From: Methylomagnum ishizawai
Lineage (GTDB): Bacteria > Pseudomonadota > Gammaproteobacteria > Methylococcales > Methylomonadaceae
Length of the DNA stretch: 35,721 nucleotides
Assembly: GCA_945861705.1 (NCBI GenBank)
Contig: CAMAVM010000025.1
Coordinates: 1 to 35,721, forward strand
Reading direction: 5' to 3'
Position numbers and translations under genes: made by a program. Positions 16,586 through 25,082 of this stretch are shown in pieces. A model generated the notes under the pieces. It had not been told where the DNA came from and made no database searches. It saw only the letters and a list, made by a program, of their open reading frames with translations. Each line of letters opens with the position of its first letter. Position 1 is the stretch's first letter.

Positions 16586-17284
16586 ATGCCTATCCAACTC
16601 ATGCAGTTATTAAAATTTCCACTGCTATTGCTTGTCGTCTTGCAGCTTTCGGGTTGTGGCTATAACACCTTCCAATCTTCCGATGAAGAAATCAAGGCCG
16701 CTTGGGCAGAAGTGTTAAACCAATACCAACGTCGTGCCGATTTGGTGCCAAATCTGGTGAATGTGGTCAAAGGTTATGCGGCACATGAAAAAGACGTGTT
16801 GACCCAAGTGACCGATGCGCGTTCGCGGGTTGGTTCGATCAATGCGACCCCCGAATTGATTAATGACGAAGAAGCTTTCAAGAAATTTATTGCCGCGCAA
16901 GGGCAGATGAGCAGCGCCTTGTCAAAATTGATGGTGGTCGCGGAAAATTACCCGCAATTGAAAGCCGATGGCTTATTCCGAGACTTACAAGCGCAATTGG
17001 AAGGTACGGAAAATCGTATTACGGTTGCGCGTAATCGTTACATTTCAACGGTTAAGGATTACAACATCACCGTGCGCTCATTCCCTACTAACCTGACTGC
17101 GATGATGTTCGGTTACAAAACCAAACCCAGCTTTACGGTGGAAAATGAACAGGCGATAGCTATCCCGCCTAAAGTCGATTTTGGTGCGCCAGCGCCAGCC
17201 GCAGTACCCGCACCTGCCGCTGCTCCGCAACAACCGATGACCTTACCTGCACCCGTTATTCCGGCTGAACCTGTACGTCAGTAA
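16586..17284 (+). CDS. lemA: LemA family lipoprotein
   Basis: 232 residues. A lipoprotein signal is seen: hydrophobic residues 9-22, then the lipobox LSGC. A LemA helical domain covers about 30-185 (NQYQRRADLVPNLVNVVKGY, RYISTVKDYN, FPTNLTAMMFG). A Pro/Ala-rich tail follows. AGGGGA six bases upstream is a strong ribosome binding site. LemA proteins form helical bundles at the membrane; their biochemical role is unsettled. It heads a lemA-TPM-TPM operon, an arrangement common in proteobacteria. Confidence 0.93.
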   Translation: MPIQLMQLLKFPLLLLVVLQLSGCGYNTFQSSDEEIKAAWAEVLNQYQRRADLVPNLVNVVKGYAAHEKDVLTQVTDARSRVGSINATPELINDEEAFKKFIAAQGQMSSALSKLMVVAENYPQLKADGLFRDLQAQLEGTENRITVARNRYISTVKDYNITVRSFPTNLTAMMFGYKTKPSFTVENEQAIAIPPKVDFGAPAPAAVPAPAAAPQQPMTLPAPVIPAEPVRQ

Positions 17285-17309
17285 CTGAGGATATTCGCCT
17301 GATTGCAGC

Positions 17310-18212
17310 ATGAAAACCGATAGTTCGCACAGTAGCAGGTCGTTTGCCAAATTAGGGTGGGTGTTCTGGCTGATTTTATTGTGCCAGCTTGCTCCAGCTT
17401 GGGGGTATGTCGAAATTCCCAAGCTGGAACAGCGCGTAACTGATCTGACGGGAACGCTTAATCCTGGTCAAGTCCAAGCGTTAGAAAGCAAACTAGCAGC
17501 CTTTGAAGCCAAAAAAGGCAGTCAGATTGCCGTGTTGATCGTACCAACTACACAACCCGAAGATATTGCTGAATTCGGTATTAAAGTAGGTGATTTATGG
17601 CGCATAGGTCGCAAGGGTGTGGATGACGGTCTGATTTTGATTATCGCCAAGAATGACCGCAAACTCAGGGTTGAAGTCGGTTATGGTTTGGAAGGCGTAA
17701 TCCCCGATGCCATTGCCAAGCGAATTATTTCCGAAACTATTACACCTTATTTCAAGAATGACGATTTAGCTGGCGGGGTTGATGCCGGAGTCGATCAGAT
17801 TATCAGCTTGATTGACGGTGAACAGTTACCAGCCCCCGAAGCCACACAAACAAACACTTCACAACAAGACGAAGGCGGATTTATCTTCCTGTTATTTGGC
17901 GGATTATTTGCAGGTTCAATGCTGTCGTCCCTATTTGGTCGCACAACGGGAGGGCTAATTGCTGGCATAGGTAGTGGCGCACTGGCTTATTTCCTCCTGG
18001 GTTTTGGAATAGGTGCCATTATTATTGGTCTTATTATCTTCTTTTTAACCAGCGCCCATTCTTCGGGTGGCGGCGGTGGCTGGTCGAATAGGGGAGGGGG
18101 CTATTATGGCGGAGGTGGCGGCTCTTGGGGCGGAGGTAGCAGTGGTGGTAGCTCTTGGGGCGGCGGTGGCGGAGGCAGTTTTGGCGGCGGAGGCGCATCC
18201 GGTTCATGGTGA
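17310..18212 (+). CDS. TPM-domain protein with Gly-rich tail (YgcG family)
   Basis: 300 residues. N-terminal signal or anchor, residues 14-32. TPM domain, about 38-170: RVTDLTGTLNPGQVQALESKL, IAVLIVPTTQPEDIAEFG, LILIIAKNDRKLRVEVGYGLEG. Hydrophobic segments lie near 182-250, and a Gly/Ser/Trp repeat tail fills residues 252-300. TPM domains of the YgcG type are periplasmic and implicated in envelope or photosystem repair functions; the substrate here is unknown. It starts 25 nt after lemA, and its stop overlaps the next start. Confidence 0.9.
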   Translation: MKTDSSHSSRSFAKLGWVFWLILLCQLAPAWGYVEIPKLEQRVTDLTGTLNPGQVQALESKLAAFEAKKGSQIAVLIVPTTQPEDIAEFGIKVGDLWRIGRKGVDDGLILIIAKNDRKLRVEVGYGLEGVIPDAIAKRIISETITPYFKNDDLAGGVDAGVDQIISLIDGEQLPAPEATQTNTSQQDEGGFIFLLFGGLFAGSMLSSLFGRTTGGLIAGIGSGALAYFLLGFGIGAIIIGLIIFFLTSAHSSGGGGGWSNRGGGYYGGGGGSWGGGSSGGSSWGGGGGGSFGGGGASGSW

Positions 18213-18712
18213 AATTATCGCGCTGGCTTAAACATGCGTTCATGCCGCCGTGGTGCTGGCGCTTGTCGTTTCCTGAGGACGTATTGAACAACATTGAAAA
18301 CACCGTCAAGCAATCAGAATCCCAACACAGCGGCGAACTCCGCTTTGCCATAGAAAACTCATTAGCTCCAGGCTGGGTATGGCATGGCATGGCAGCACGC
18401 CATCGCGCTGCACAAGTTTTTTCAAACCTGCGGGTATGGGATACCGAGGAAAATAGCGGTGTGTTGATTTATGTCCAGTTAGCCGACCGCGAAGTCCATA
18501 TCTTGGCTGATCGTGGTATCAGCAAACGCGTGGAACAAGCCGAATGGGATAGAATTGCCCAACTTATCCAAACAGAATTTCATGATAAGCGGTTTCGGGA
18601 AGGATCATTGCAAGGTATTGCGGAAATAACCAGTCTACTGGCTGCTCATTTTCCAGCCAATTCAGATAATACTAATGAACTTCCGAACAGACCGGTGATT
18701 ATTAAGCGGTAG
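18206..18712 (+). CDS. Second TPM-domain protein
   Basis: 168 residues from ATG 18206, overlapping the previous gene by 7 nt; the frame is open further upstream but that part is a shadow of the Gly-rich repeat. It lacks a signal peptide. The TPM fold is visible in SFPEDVLNNIENTVKQSESQHSG, the LRVWDTEENSGVLIYVQLAD segment and REVHILADRGI. The lemA-TPM-TPM trio probably works at the same membrane site. Downstream it converges with the DUF2024 gene. Confidence 0.88.
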   Translation: MVKLSRWLKHAFMPPWCWRLSFPEDVLNNIENTVKQSESQHSGELRFAIENSLAPGWVWHGMAARHRAAQVFSNLRVWDTEENSGVLIYVQLADREVHILADRGISKRVEQAEWDRIAQLIQTEFHDKRFREGSLQGIAEITSLLAAHFPANSDNTNELPNRPVIIKR

Positions 18713-18748
18713 ATTGCGACTCCACACCTAAAAAGTTGTCTTGAAGCT

Positions 18749-19012
18749 TTATTTAGGACACCCCTCAAGCTTGTAAATAGCATAGCCCTGGATGTCTATC
18801 TGCTTACGCAATTCCGGCGGTGCTTCGGCACTGTGGCAAAACGCGCAATTTTCCTGGGTTACAAGCGCATCTGCATGGTCAATGCTGGTTAGCCATTCTT
18901 TGGCATATCGCAACGCTTTGTCCTGATCTTGCTCATCAAGAACCACATCAAAATGCATAATTCTTCCATTTGCAGCTTTTGCGTAAGTGTCATAAACGTG
19001 AGAAAGTGGCAT
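18749..19012 (-). CDS. DUF2024 family protein
   Basis: 87 residues. The pattern VYDTYAKAANGRIMHFDVVL, a helical middle and a C-terminal CAFCHSAEAPPEL...IQGYAIYKLEGC matches DUF2024, a small family of unknown function with conserved cysteines. The CxxCH lacks a signal peptide, so covalent heme is unlikely; metal binding is possible. A TATAAT on this strand (19034-19039) lies about 22 nt upstream. It is divergent from the MarR-type regulator and may share its operator. Confidence 0.88.
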   Translation of the reverse strand: MPLSHVYDTYAKAANGRIMHFDVVLDEQDQDKALRYAKEWLTSIDHADALVTQENCAFCHSAEAPPELRKQIDIQGYAIYKLEGCPK

Positions 19013-19033
19013 AATTAACTCCGAAAAAAGCCG

Positions 19034-19072
19034 ATTATAAAGTATCGAATCGAAACATAAAGCTTATGATAC
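19034..19072. promoter_or_regulatory. Divergent promoter/operator between DUF2024 gene and marR-type gene
   Basis: On the minus strand TATAAT (19034-19039) is a -10 for the DUF2024 gene. On the plus strand TATGAT (19065-19070) is a -10 for the regulator. Between and over them lie CATAA-AGC-TTATG (19056-19068) and a wider GTATC/GATAC pair (19042-19046, 19068-19072). This is a plausible autoregulatory MarR operator. Confidence 0.4.
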
Positions 19073-19116
19073 CCTCACCTTATTGTCAACTTGCCATCAG
19101 CAGACCGCGTTAAGCT

Positions 19117-19677
19117 ATGGAAAAAGTTACCGTTTTCGATCTAATTGAACGCATGTCGGCATTGCTACGCTCGGAAGAACGTAAAAAATGTACCGAATTT
19201 GGCTTGCAATCGGTGCATTTACAGATTTTGGACTACCTCTCACGGTGCAATAAATACAGCGATACCCCAGCTGCACTTGCCAATTACTTGGGTATGACGC
19301 GGGGAACGGTCTCACAAACCCTGCTGTTATTGGAAAAAAAAGCTTACGTCAACAAAACTACGGATACCACTGACCGCCGTGTTGTTCATTTAAGTCTATT
19401 ACCCAACGGCAAAGCAATGTTGCAGCAAGCCAGACCGACTGAGCTGTTCGATCAAGCGGCTGATTTACTGGTGAGTGATAAATTATCAAATTACGATGAA
19501 ATGCTGGTAAGCATGTTAACCGCTCTACAAAAGTCGAACAAATCACAGTCTTTTGGGATTTGCAAAACCTGCCAATATTTTACCGTATCACCAGATGTTC
19601 ACTTGTGTGGACTGACAAGGGAAGCGCTTACTGAAGACGATAGCGGAAAAATATGTCAGGAGCATAGGGCGTTGTAG
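19117..19677 (+). CDS. MarR-type regulator with C-terminal cysteine motif
   Basis: 186 residues. A winged helix covers about residues 30-105: LQILDYLSRC, then DTPAALANYLGMTRGTVSQTLLLLEKK as the HTH and DRRVVHLSLLPNGKAML as the wing. The unusual part is the C-terminal extension with C149-x2-C152-x11-C164-x15-C180 (ICKTCQYF, HLCGLT, KICQEH), which looks like a metal or Fe-S site. MarR proteins usually end soon after the dimerisation helices. It lies upstream of a cytochrome c peroxidase on the same strand (232 nt), so redox-responsive control of that gene is a reasonable guess. Confidence 0.87.
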   Translation: MEKVTVFDLIERMSALLRSEERKKCTEFGLQSVHLQILDYLSRCNKYSDTPAALANYLGMTRGTVSQTLLLLEKKAYVNKTTDTTDRRVVHLSLLPNGKAMLQQARPTELFDQAADLLVSDKLSNYDEMLVSMLTALQKSNKSQSFGICKTCQYFTVSPDVHLCGLTREALTEDDSGKICQEHRAL

Positions 19678-19909
19678 GGAGGCTTCCCAAAAATGCCCAC
19701 TTGTCTTCTAGGTAGAGTTCGGTGGTCAAGCTAATTTTTTCTGCAAGCGGTATATTTTGATGTCCGCCTTGGTCAAATCATTACGTGTAATTTGATTGTA
19801 CCTAGCCGATTTTATATTCTACAATTCGGGTGGAATAAAAAGTTACTGGATTGCTTATGCCTAGTAGTATAAGTAGCCTGACTATCAATAATAATAATTG
19901 GAGGAGAGT

Positions 19910-20914
19910 ATGACTAAGTTTAATTTTCTGTTAACGGTGTGTGCCTTGGCAAGTTCGGTTTCTGTAGCTTCAGCATGGGACGTGCTGCCCTCGGAAGCAC
20001 CTGCGCCTAGTGATAACCCCACTACACCTGCGAAGGTTGAGCTGGGCAAAATGCTATACCACGATCCGCGCTTGTCTTCTACAGGGACGGTATCGTGTTC
20101 ATCCTGCCATAATACGATGCTGGGCGGGGAAGATAATCGCCCGGTTGCGATTGGTGTTAACGGACAAACCGGCGGACGCAGTGCGCCAACCGTATGGAAT
20201 GCGGCATTTAATACCGTGCAGTTTTGGGATGGCAGAGCAGAAAGCCTGGAAGCCCAAGCGGCGGGTCCTGTGACCAATCCAATCGAAATGGGCATGAAAA
20301 GTTGGGATGATGTGGTTGCCCGTTTGAATTCTATTGAAGGCTATCAAAAAGCCTTTGCTGACGCGTTTGGCGGTAATGCTATCTCCAAAGATACCGCAAC
20401 CAAAGCGATTGCGGCTTATGAACGAACCTTGATTACCCCAAACAGCCCGTACGATAAGTATACATCTGGCGAACAATCAGCGATGACCGACCAGCAAGTA
20501 CGCGGCATGAATAAGGTGGCGGAACTGGGTTGTACGGGTTGCCACAGTGGCCCTGCATTTAACGGTCCTGGCATATTCCAGTTATTCCCAGTGCATAGCA
20601 ATGGCATGTATCAAGCCAAGTACCACTTTAATAAAGACTTAGGTTTGGCAGAAGTGTCCAAAAAGGCTGGCGATGAACATCGCTTTAAAGTGCCAACCTT
20701 GCGTAATATCGCGCTTACTGCGCCGTATTTCCATAATGGCGCGGTTAAAACCCTGGATGAAGCGGTTAAAATAATGGCTAAATTACAGTTGGATAAGGAA
20801 TTATCGAAAGAAGAAGTTGCAGATATAGTGGCGTTTTTGAATGCCTTGACGGGTGAATTTCCTGAGCAAAAAATGCCGCATTTGCCAGCTACCGCAGGTA
20901 GTACTTTTAACTAA
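19910..20914 (+). CDS. ccpA: Di-heme cytochrome c peroxidase
   Basis: 334 residues. GGAGGAGAG five bases before the ATG at 19910 decides the start; the in-frame TTG at 19898 lies inside that ribosome binding site. The signal peptide ends VASA, residue 22. Two c-type heme sites are present: C63-SS-C66-H67 and C208-TG-C211-H212. Other family motifs are SAPTVWNAAF, FWDGRAESLE, GPVTNPIEM, VPTLRNIALTAPYFHNG. The enzyme reduces hydrogen peroxide in the periplasm with electrons from small cytochromes or cupredoxins. Possible promoter TTGATT/TATTCT at 19792-19820. Confidence 0.93.
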   Translation: MTKFNFLLTVCALASSVSVASAWDVLPSEAPAPSDNPTTPAKVELGKMLYHDPRLSSTGTVSCSSCHNTMLGGEDNRPVAIGVNGQTGGRSAPTVWNAAFNTVQFWDGRAESLEAQAAGPVTNPIEMGMKSWDDVVARLNSIEGYQKAFADAFGGNAISKDTATKAIAAYERTLITPNSPYDKYTSGEQSAMTDQQVRGMNKVAELGCTGCHSGPAFNGPGIFQLFPVHSNGMYQAKYHFNKDLGLAEVSKKAGDEHRFKVPTLRNIALTAPYFHNGAVKTLDEAVKIMAKLQLDKELSKEEVADIVAFLNALTGEFPEQKMPHLPATAGSTFN

Positions 20915-20929
20915 AGCAGTAAAATATGG

Positions 20930-20965
20930 CGTAGCATAGCTCAACATTTGTCGGGTTATGCTACG
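20930..20965. repeat. Palindromic repeat downstream of ccpA
   Basis: CGTAGCATA at 20930-20938 and TATGCTACG at 20957-20965 pair perfectly; the loop contains CTCAACATTTGTCGGGT. The AACATTTGTCGGGTTA core is one I recognise as a widespread dispersed palindrome. It may also end ccpA transcription, although there is no T-run. Confidence 0.65.
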
Positions 20966-21043
20966 ACTACCAAGGTTGGTGGAAGTGTACTAAAAGCTAT
21001 AGTAACTTTCGGTGTTGACTTGATCTACATTTAATTTCTGCTA

Positions 21044-22276
21044 TTACTTCAAATAGATAGATGTCGCTGAAATCAGCGCATCAATCTCTGCTGATACTTT
21101 CCGATAAGCCTCGCTGTTAACTGAGCCATAACGTTTTGTAAACGTGGCTTCGTCCATGTGTTCAGGCAAGGTTCTGGGATCAGGCATAAAATCCGTGTAG
21201 TCTTTTATGGTAGACATGGCTTGTTGCAATTTCCGCGCAGAATTTGGATTAGCAATTGCTAATGCACCAAAGCGTGTGCCAGCCTTATCGGCTGTCAAAT
21301 CAACAAAGCTGAAACCGCTGCCACTTTGGGCATCCTGTAATTCTTTTTCTTCCCCTAATGCCTCAGCCATTTGGCTATTGACCGATGCGGTAATGGCTGC
21401 GGCACCGATGAAATGTTGGGCTAGATCGATACGTTTATATAAAAAAGCGGGGTAATAAGGTGAAAATTGCGTGTTTTTTGAGTTGTTTACATAATCATTA
21501 ATGGTATTTATAACAATCCGATTCTCTTCAACCGCAGTTTCTAAGCTAGATCGTTGGTAGGCAAGCGCAAACAAAGGTTGAAAAAGGTCAGCCAGCGATA
21601 AACGCCAATCAGGGTCGTGCTGACGGGTAATCTCGACAATTTTGTTTTGGTAAACAGTGGCTTGATCGGTGGTATTGTGGGTGAGTAGCTCACGCGCGGT
21701 TTTTAGCGTGTATTTGCTGGGATGATAAGTAATGGTGATTTTTTCGTCGTCGATGGCGACCGCCTTGATCGGATCAGTCGCCAACAACAGATACTCATTT
21801 AAAGGCGTGTGTTTGATGACGGTTTCGATAACAAAAGCGGCAACTTTGGAAGGTAACAATAGCTTACCTGCCTTAAACTTGGTCAACGTGGGTAGTTGGC
21901 TGCCGTTTTCATTGCCTAAGCGAAAGGTAATATTCAGGTATTTACCCAGAAAATTTTCCGGTAAAGTAGCAGTGACGATAAACTTTATCTTATTTTCTTT
22001 TAAAGAAATCAATGCCCTGCCTTTGCTAAACCGGTTTAATAGATAATTGGCGGACAGGTTAAGGTCTGCTTGGCTTAATTCAATCGTACCGATTTCATCC
22101 AGTCTGGTTTTAGAGCCTTCACGCAGAATTTTTTTGGCACGACTTACATCCGCTTGCGTTATTGCCCAATCAAGTGGTAGATCCGGTTGATCGCTAATGC
22201 CAAAGAAAACCAGCATCGCAACCATCATGATAAGTGCGGCAAGGCAATACAAAGGCAGTCGTAATAAGGTTTTCAT
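21044..22276 (-). CDS. Membrane-anchored protein of unknown function
   Basis: 410 residues. One N-terminal transmembrane helix (about 7-28, LYCLAALIMMVAMLVFFGI) would place the rest in the periplasm. The body shows alternating strands (KIKFIVTATLPENFLGKYLNITFRL) and a helical C-terminal half containing FIGAAAITASVNSQMAEALGEEKE and RFGALAIANPNSARKLQ. I do not recognise the family. It begins 6 nt after ppx on the same strand and is almost certainly co-transcribed, which hints at a polyphosphate or envelope-stress link without proving it. Confidence 0.85.
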   Translation of the reverse strand: MKTLLRLPLYCLAALIMMVAMLVFFGISDQPDLPLDWAITQADVSRAKKILREGSKTRLDEIGTIELSQADLNLSANYLLNRFSKGRALISLKENKIKFIVTATLPENFLGKYLNITFRLGNENGSQLPTLTKFKAGKLLLPSKVAAFVIETVIKHTPLNEYLLLATDPIKAVAIDDEKITITYHPSKYTLKTARELLTHNTTDQATVYQNKIVEITRQHDPDWRLSLADLFQPLFALAYQRSSLETAVEENRIVINTINDYVNNSKNTQFSPYYPAFLYKRIDLAQHFIGAAAITASVNSQMAEALGEEKELQDAQSGSGFSFVDLTADKAGTRFGALAIANPNSARKLQQAMSTIKDYTDFMPDPRTLPEHMDEATFTKRYGSVNSEAYRKVSAEIDALISATSIYLK

Positions 22277-22282
22277 CGCCTA

Positions 22283-23782
22283 TCAGGAAAATTCCAATTT
22301 GAATCCAGCCGCTTTTAGATAATCCGCTTCCTGGATTAAATCAGCATGAGTAAGCGGTGCGCTGAGTAGCCAGTCACCTGGAAAGCGTAGTTCAATTCTG
22401 GATTTCGTAATGGCTATCCTAAATTCGGGCAAATCGTGTTCCTGGCGATTACGGCGCAGCACAACAGCTAGACGTAGGACGATGGTCATAAACGCGGCGA
22501 GGTTGTTCCAAGGTGCAGGTAGTTCGTTAAAATGGCTACGCGAAAACTTGCGCTTATGATAGCGGATGATGGTGGCTAACAGCAGTTGGTCTTGGTTGGT
22601 AAAGCCAGCCAGATCGCCATGTTCGATGATATAAGCACTGTGTTTGTGGTATTGATTGTGGGCAATATCATGACCAATTTCGTGCAATTCCCCAGCCCAA
22701 TCCAGAAATTGTGCGGCTTGTGCGTTGTTGAATAAACAGGATTCGTAATTCAATTGCATAAGCATGTAGCTAACCGTCTGTTTAATCCGGTCAGTATGTT
22801 GTTGGTCAGTGTGATAACGCTCTGCCAGGGTTTTTGCAGTAGCCGAGCGAATATCATGGTCATAAATGCGCCCCAACAAATCTTGGATTAGCCCTTCACG
22901 CAGTGCGCCATCAGCCACGCTCATTTGCTCAATGTCCAGGTTTTTGAAGGTGGCATAAGCAATGGCGACACCACCTGGAAATACCGGTAAGCGTTCATTA
23001 TCCAAGTCAGGCAAATTCAGTTCATTGATGTGAGTACACTGTCTAATATGCGCGACCAAAAGTTCAAGACCGCTTAAGGTTATGCCGTTATTGCTCCAGC
23101 CTTTGGCTTGTAGCACCTTATCAATCGAGCGAAATGTTCCTGAAGAGCCTATGGCTTGATCCCAGTGTTTACGATGAAATTTTTTCTGGAACGGTTCAAG
23201 TTGTTGATCGGCAAACAAGATGGCTTTATTAAAATCGTTTTTCGATAATTTCCCTTGAGCAAAAAAACGCTTGCTCATGGTCACACAGCCCATAGATAGA
23301 CTTTCTTTCTTTTTGGGGATGTCTTCCTTGCCGATGATATATTCCGTGCTACCGCCACCTATATCAACGACTAGCCTAAGATCACCTGTGCTACCGACAC
23401 TGTGCGCTACACCTTGATAAATCAACCGCGCTTCTTCAATACCGGAAATGATGTGGATAGGATGATCTAAGGCTTGTTCTGCTTTTTCCAGGAATTGCTG
23501 GGCGTTCTTGGCTTTACGTAAGGTGTTAGTACCTACTGCCCTGACACTTTCATGCGGAAAATCGCGGATACGTTGCCCAAACCGCTCCAGGCAAGCCAAT
23601 GCCCGTTTTTGGGTGTCTTGAGCCAACACATTTTTTTTGTCGAGTCCATCCGCCAATCTGACCATCTCACGTAGGCGGTCTACCGTCTGCAATTTGCCAT
23701 CACTTAAGCTGCAAACAATCATGTGAAAACTGTTGGAACCCAGGTCTACAGCAGCGACACAGCGGGGTGGTTTCTTAGTCAT
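22283..23782 (-). CDS. ppx: Exopolyphosphatase (Ppx/GppA family)
   Basis: 499 residues, close to E. coli Ppx (513). The ASKHA-fold phosphate-binding motifs are AAVDLGSNSFHMIV near residues 9-22 and VDIGGGSTEYIIG near residues 139-151, with SMGCVTMSKRF and AIGSSGTFRSI between them and the HD-like C-terminal region (HEIGHDIAHNQYHKHSAYII). It releases phosphate from polyphosphate chains or pppGpp. It is the first gene of a two-gene unit; no ppk is in the window. The 298-nt upstream gap contains a large nested inverted repeat. Confidence 0.95.
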   Translation of the reverse strand: MTKKPPRCVAAVDLGSNSFHMIVCSLSDGKLQTVDRLREMVRLADGLDKKNVLAQDTQKRALACLERFGQRIRDFPHESVRAVGTNTLRKAKNAQQFLEKAEQALDHPIHIISGIEEARLIYQGVAHSVGSTGDLRLVVDIGGGSTEYIIGKEDIPKKKESLSMGCVTMSKRFFAQGKLSKNDFNKAILFADQQLEPFQKKFHRKHWDQAIGSSGTFRSIDKVLQAKGWSNNGITLSGLELLVAHIRQCTHINELNLPDLDNERLPVFPGGVAIAYATFKNLDIEQMSVADGALREGLIQDLLGRIYDHDIRSATAKTLAERYHTDQQHTDRIKQTVSYMLMQLNYESCLFNNAQAAQFLDWAGELHEIGHDIAHNQYHKHSAYIIEHGDLAGFTNQDQLLLATIIRYHKRKFSRSHFNELPAPWNNLAAFMTIVLRLAVVLRRNRQEHDLPEFRIAITKSRIELRFPGDWLLSAPLTHADLIQEADYLKAAGFKLEFS

Positions 23783-23823
23783 GAAAATCCTGTTTTAGCT
23801 ATGGATGAATGTGCAGGTCAGAG

Positions 23824-23940
23824 TTGGGTAGTGGGGAAAACCCATAACGCGTTGTTTGATAGGACGGAGTGGCAAACCTAAGTTTGCACTCCAAAACACA
23901 CAAGCCCATCAAAAAACACAGTCTAAACCCACTACCCACA
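23824..23940. repeat. Nested inverted repeat (about 117 nt) between ppx and yadG
   Basis: Three arm pairs share one axis. TGGGTAGTGGG (23825-23835) pairs exactly with CCCACTACCCA (23928-23938). TTGTTTGATAGG (23852-23863) pairs imperfectly with CCCATCAAAAAACA (23905-23918). GGAGTGGCAAAC (23866-23877) pairs with GTTTGCACTCC (23882-23892) with one bulge and a 4-nt loop. It could be a structured RNA, a MITE-like element or a divergent-promoter structure. The rest of the gap has no gene. Confidence 0.65.
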
Positions 23941-24080
23941 AGGTATTCGGGTATTTTAGAAGTTTCTGTGGGCTGTATCTGATAGAATGCCGAGTCATTA
24001 GCATAAACAATAATCCAGTTATTTAGCTGTTCAGTCTAATTTAACTGATTTGAGTATCCACGTTAAGCAATAGTTGCAAC

Positions 24081-25079
24081 ATGACGGCATTATCCATCAG
24101 CAATCTTAAGAAAACCTATAAAAATGGTTTTGTCGCCTTAAAAGGCATCGACCTGGAAGTTCAAGCCGGAGATTTCTTCGCTCTGCTCGGTCCAAATGGC
24201 GCAGGTAAGTCTACCGCAATCGGCATTATCAGCTCGTTGGTGACAGCAAGCAGTGGCTCGGTCAGCATCTTTGGGCACGATTTAGTTAAGGAACGCGAGC
24301 AAGCCAAAAGTTGCATCGGCCTGGTGCCACAGGAAGTCAATTTTAACCAGTTTGATACCGTGCAGGGCATCGTGTTGAACCAAGCCGGTTACTACGGAAT
24401 GCCACGCAAACTGGCACTACAACGGACAGAACTGTGCCTGAAACAAATGGATTTATGGGACAAGCGCAATAGCATTTCCCGGCGCTTATCCGGTGGCATG
24501 AAACGCCGCGTGATGATCGCACGGGCAATGGTACACGCACCTAAGCTGTTGATATTAGACGAACCGACCGCAGGGGTGGACATCGAAATCCGCCGCTCCA
24601 TGTGGAAATTGATGAAAGAAGTCAACCAACAAGGCACCACCATCATCTTGACCACACATTATTTGGAAGAAGCCGAAAGCCTGTGCCGCAATATCGCCAT
24701 TATCGACCAGGGTAAAATTGTTGAAAATACCGATATGGCAAGCCTGTTGGCGCGGTTGAATGTCGATCATTTTGTGCTGGATTTGGCCGAGCCGCTTGCG
24801 GTTGTACCCGTACTGGAAGGTTGCCATGTAGAACGTACCAGTGACAAAGTGCTGGATGTCTCCGTACCCAAAGCGGTCGGGCTTAACCAGCTATTTAGCC
24901 AGTTAAGCGTGAAAAACATCAAAGTCCTCAGCCTAAAAAACAAAAGCAACCGCCTCGAGCAATTATTTATGGATTTGATCGACTCCAAGTCATCACAAAA
25001 CAACCCAACACCACAAATAACCCCTTCTCCCCCAGCACCCCAAGGGCATAAAGGAGAGGGCAAGGGTGAGGGCTATTAA
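24081..25079 (+). CDS. yadG: ABC exporter ATP-binding protein (YadG type)
   Basis: 332 residues. Walker A GPNGAGKST near 38-46, signature LSGGMKRRVMIARAM near 136-150, Walker B LLILDEPTAGVD near 156-167, H-loop TTHYLEEAE. Sequence and order match E. coli yadG-yadH closely, a DrrAB-like exporter of unknown substrate. E. coli YadG has 308 residues; the extra C-terminal part here is Pro/Gly/Lys-rich (ITPSPPAPQGHKGEGKGEGY) and is encoded by a palindromic repeat at 25022-25072. yadH starts 3 nt after the stop. Confidence 0.94.
   Translation: MTALSISNLKKTYKNGFVALKGIDLEVQAGDFFALLGPNGAGKSTAIGIISSLVTASSGSVSIFGHDLVKEREQAKSCIGLVPQEVNFNQFDTVQGIVLNQAGYYGMPRKLALQRTELCLKQMDLWDKRNSISRRLSGGMKRRVMIARAMVHAPKLLILDEPTAGVDIEIRRSMWKLMKEVNQQGTTIILTTHYLEEAESLCRNIAIIDQGKIVENTDMASLLARLNVDHFVLDLAEPLAVVPVLEGCHVERTSDKVLDVSVPKAVGLNQLFSQLSVKNIKVLSLKNKSNRLEQLFMDLIDSKSSQNNPTPQITPSPPAPQGHKGEGKGEGY
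25022..25072. repeat. REP-like palindrome inside the 3' end of yadG
   Basis: CCCTTCTCC (25022-25030) opposes GGAGAGGG (25053-25060), followed by CAAGGGTGAGGG. This resembles the common dispersed CCCTCTCC...GGAGAGGG...GGGTGAGGG element. It is translated as the last residues of YadG. A related CCCTCTCCCCC fragment is at 15193-15203. Confidence 0.7.
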
Positions 25080-25082
25080 ACA

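Noticed and set aside
18749..19012. DUF2024 protein as a c-type cytochrome because of CAFCH
   Set aside because: No signal peptide or membrane helix is present, so covalent heme attachment in the periplasm is unlikely.
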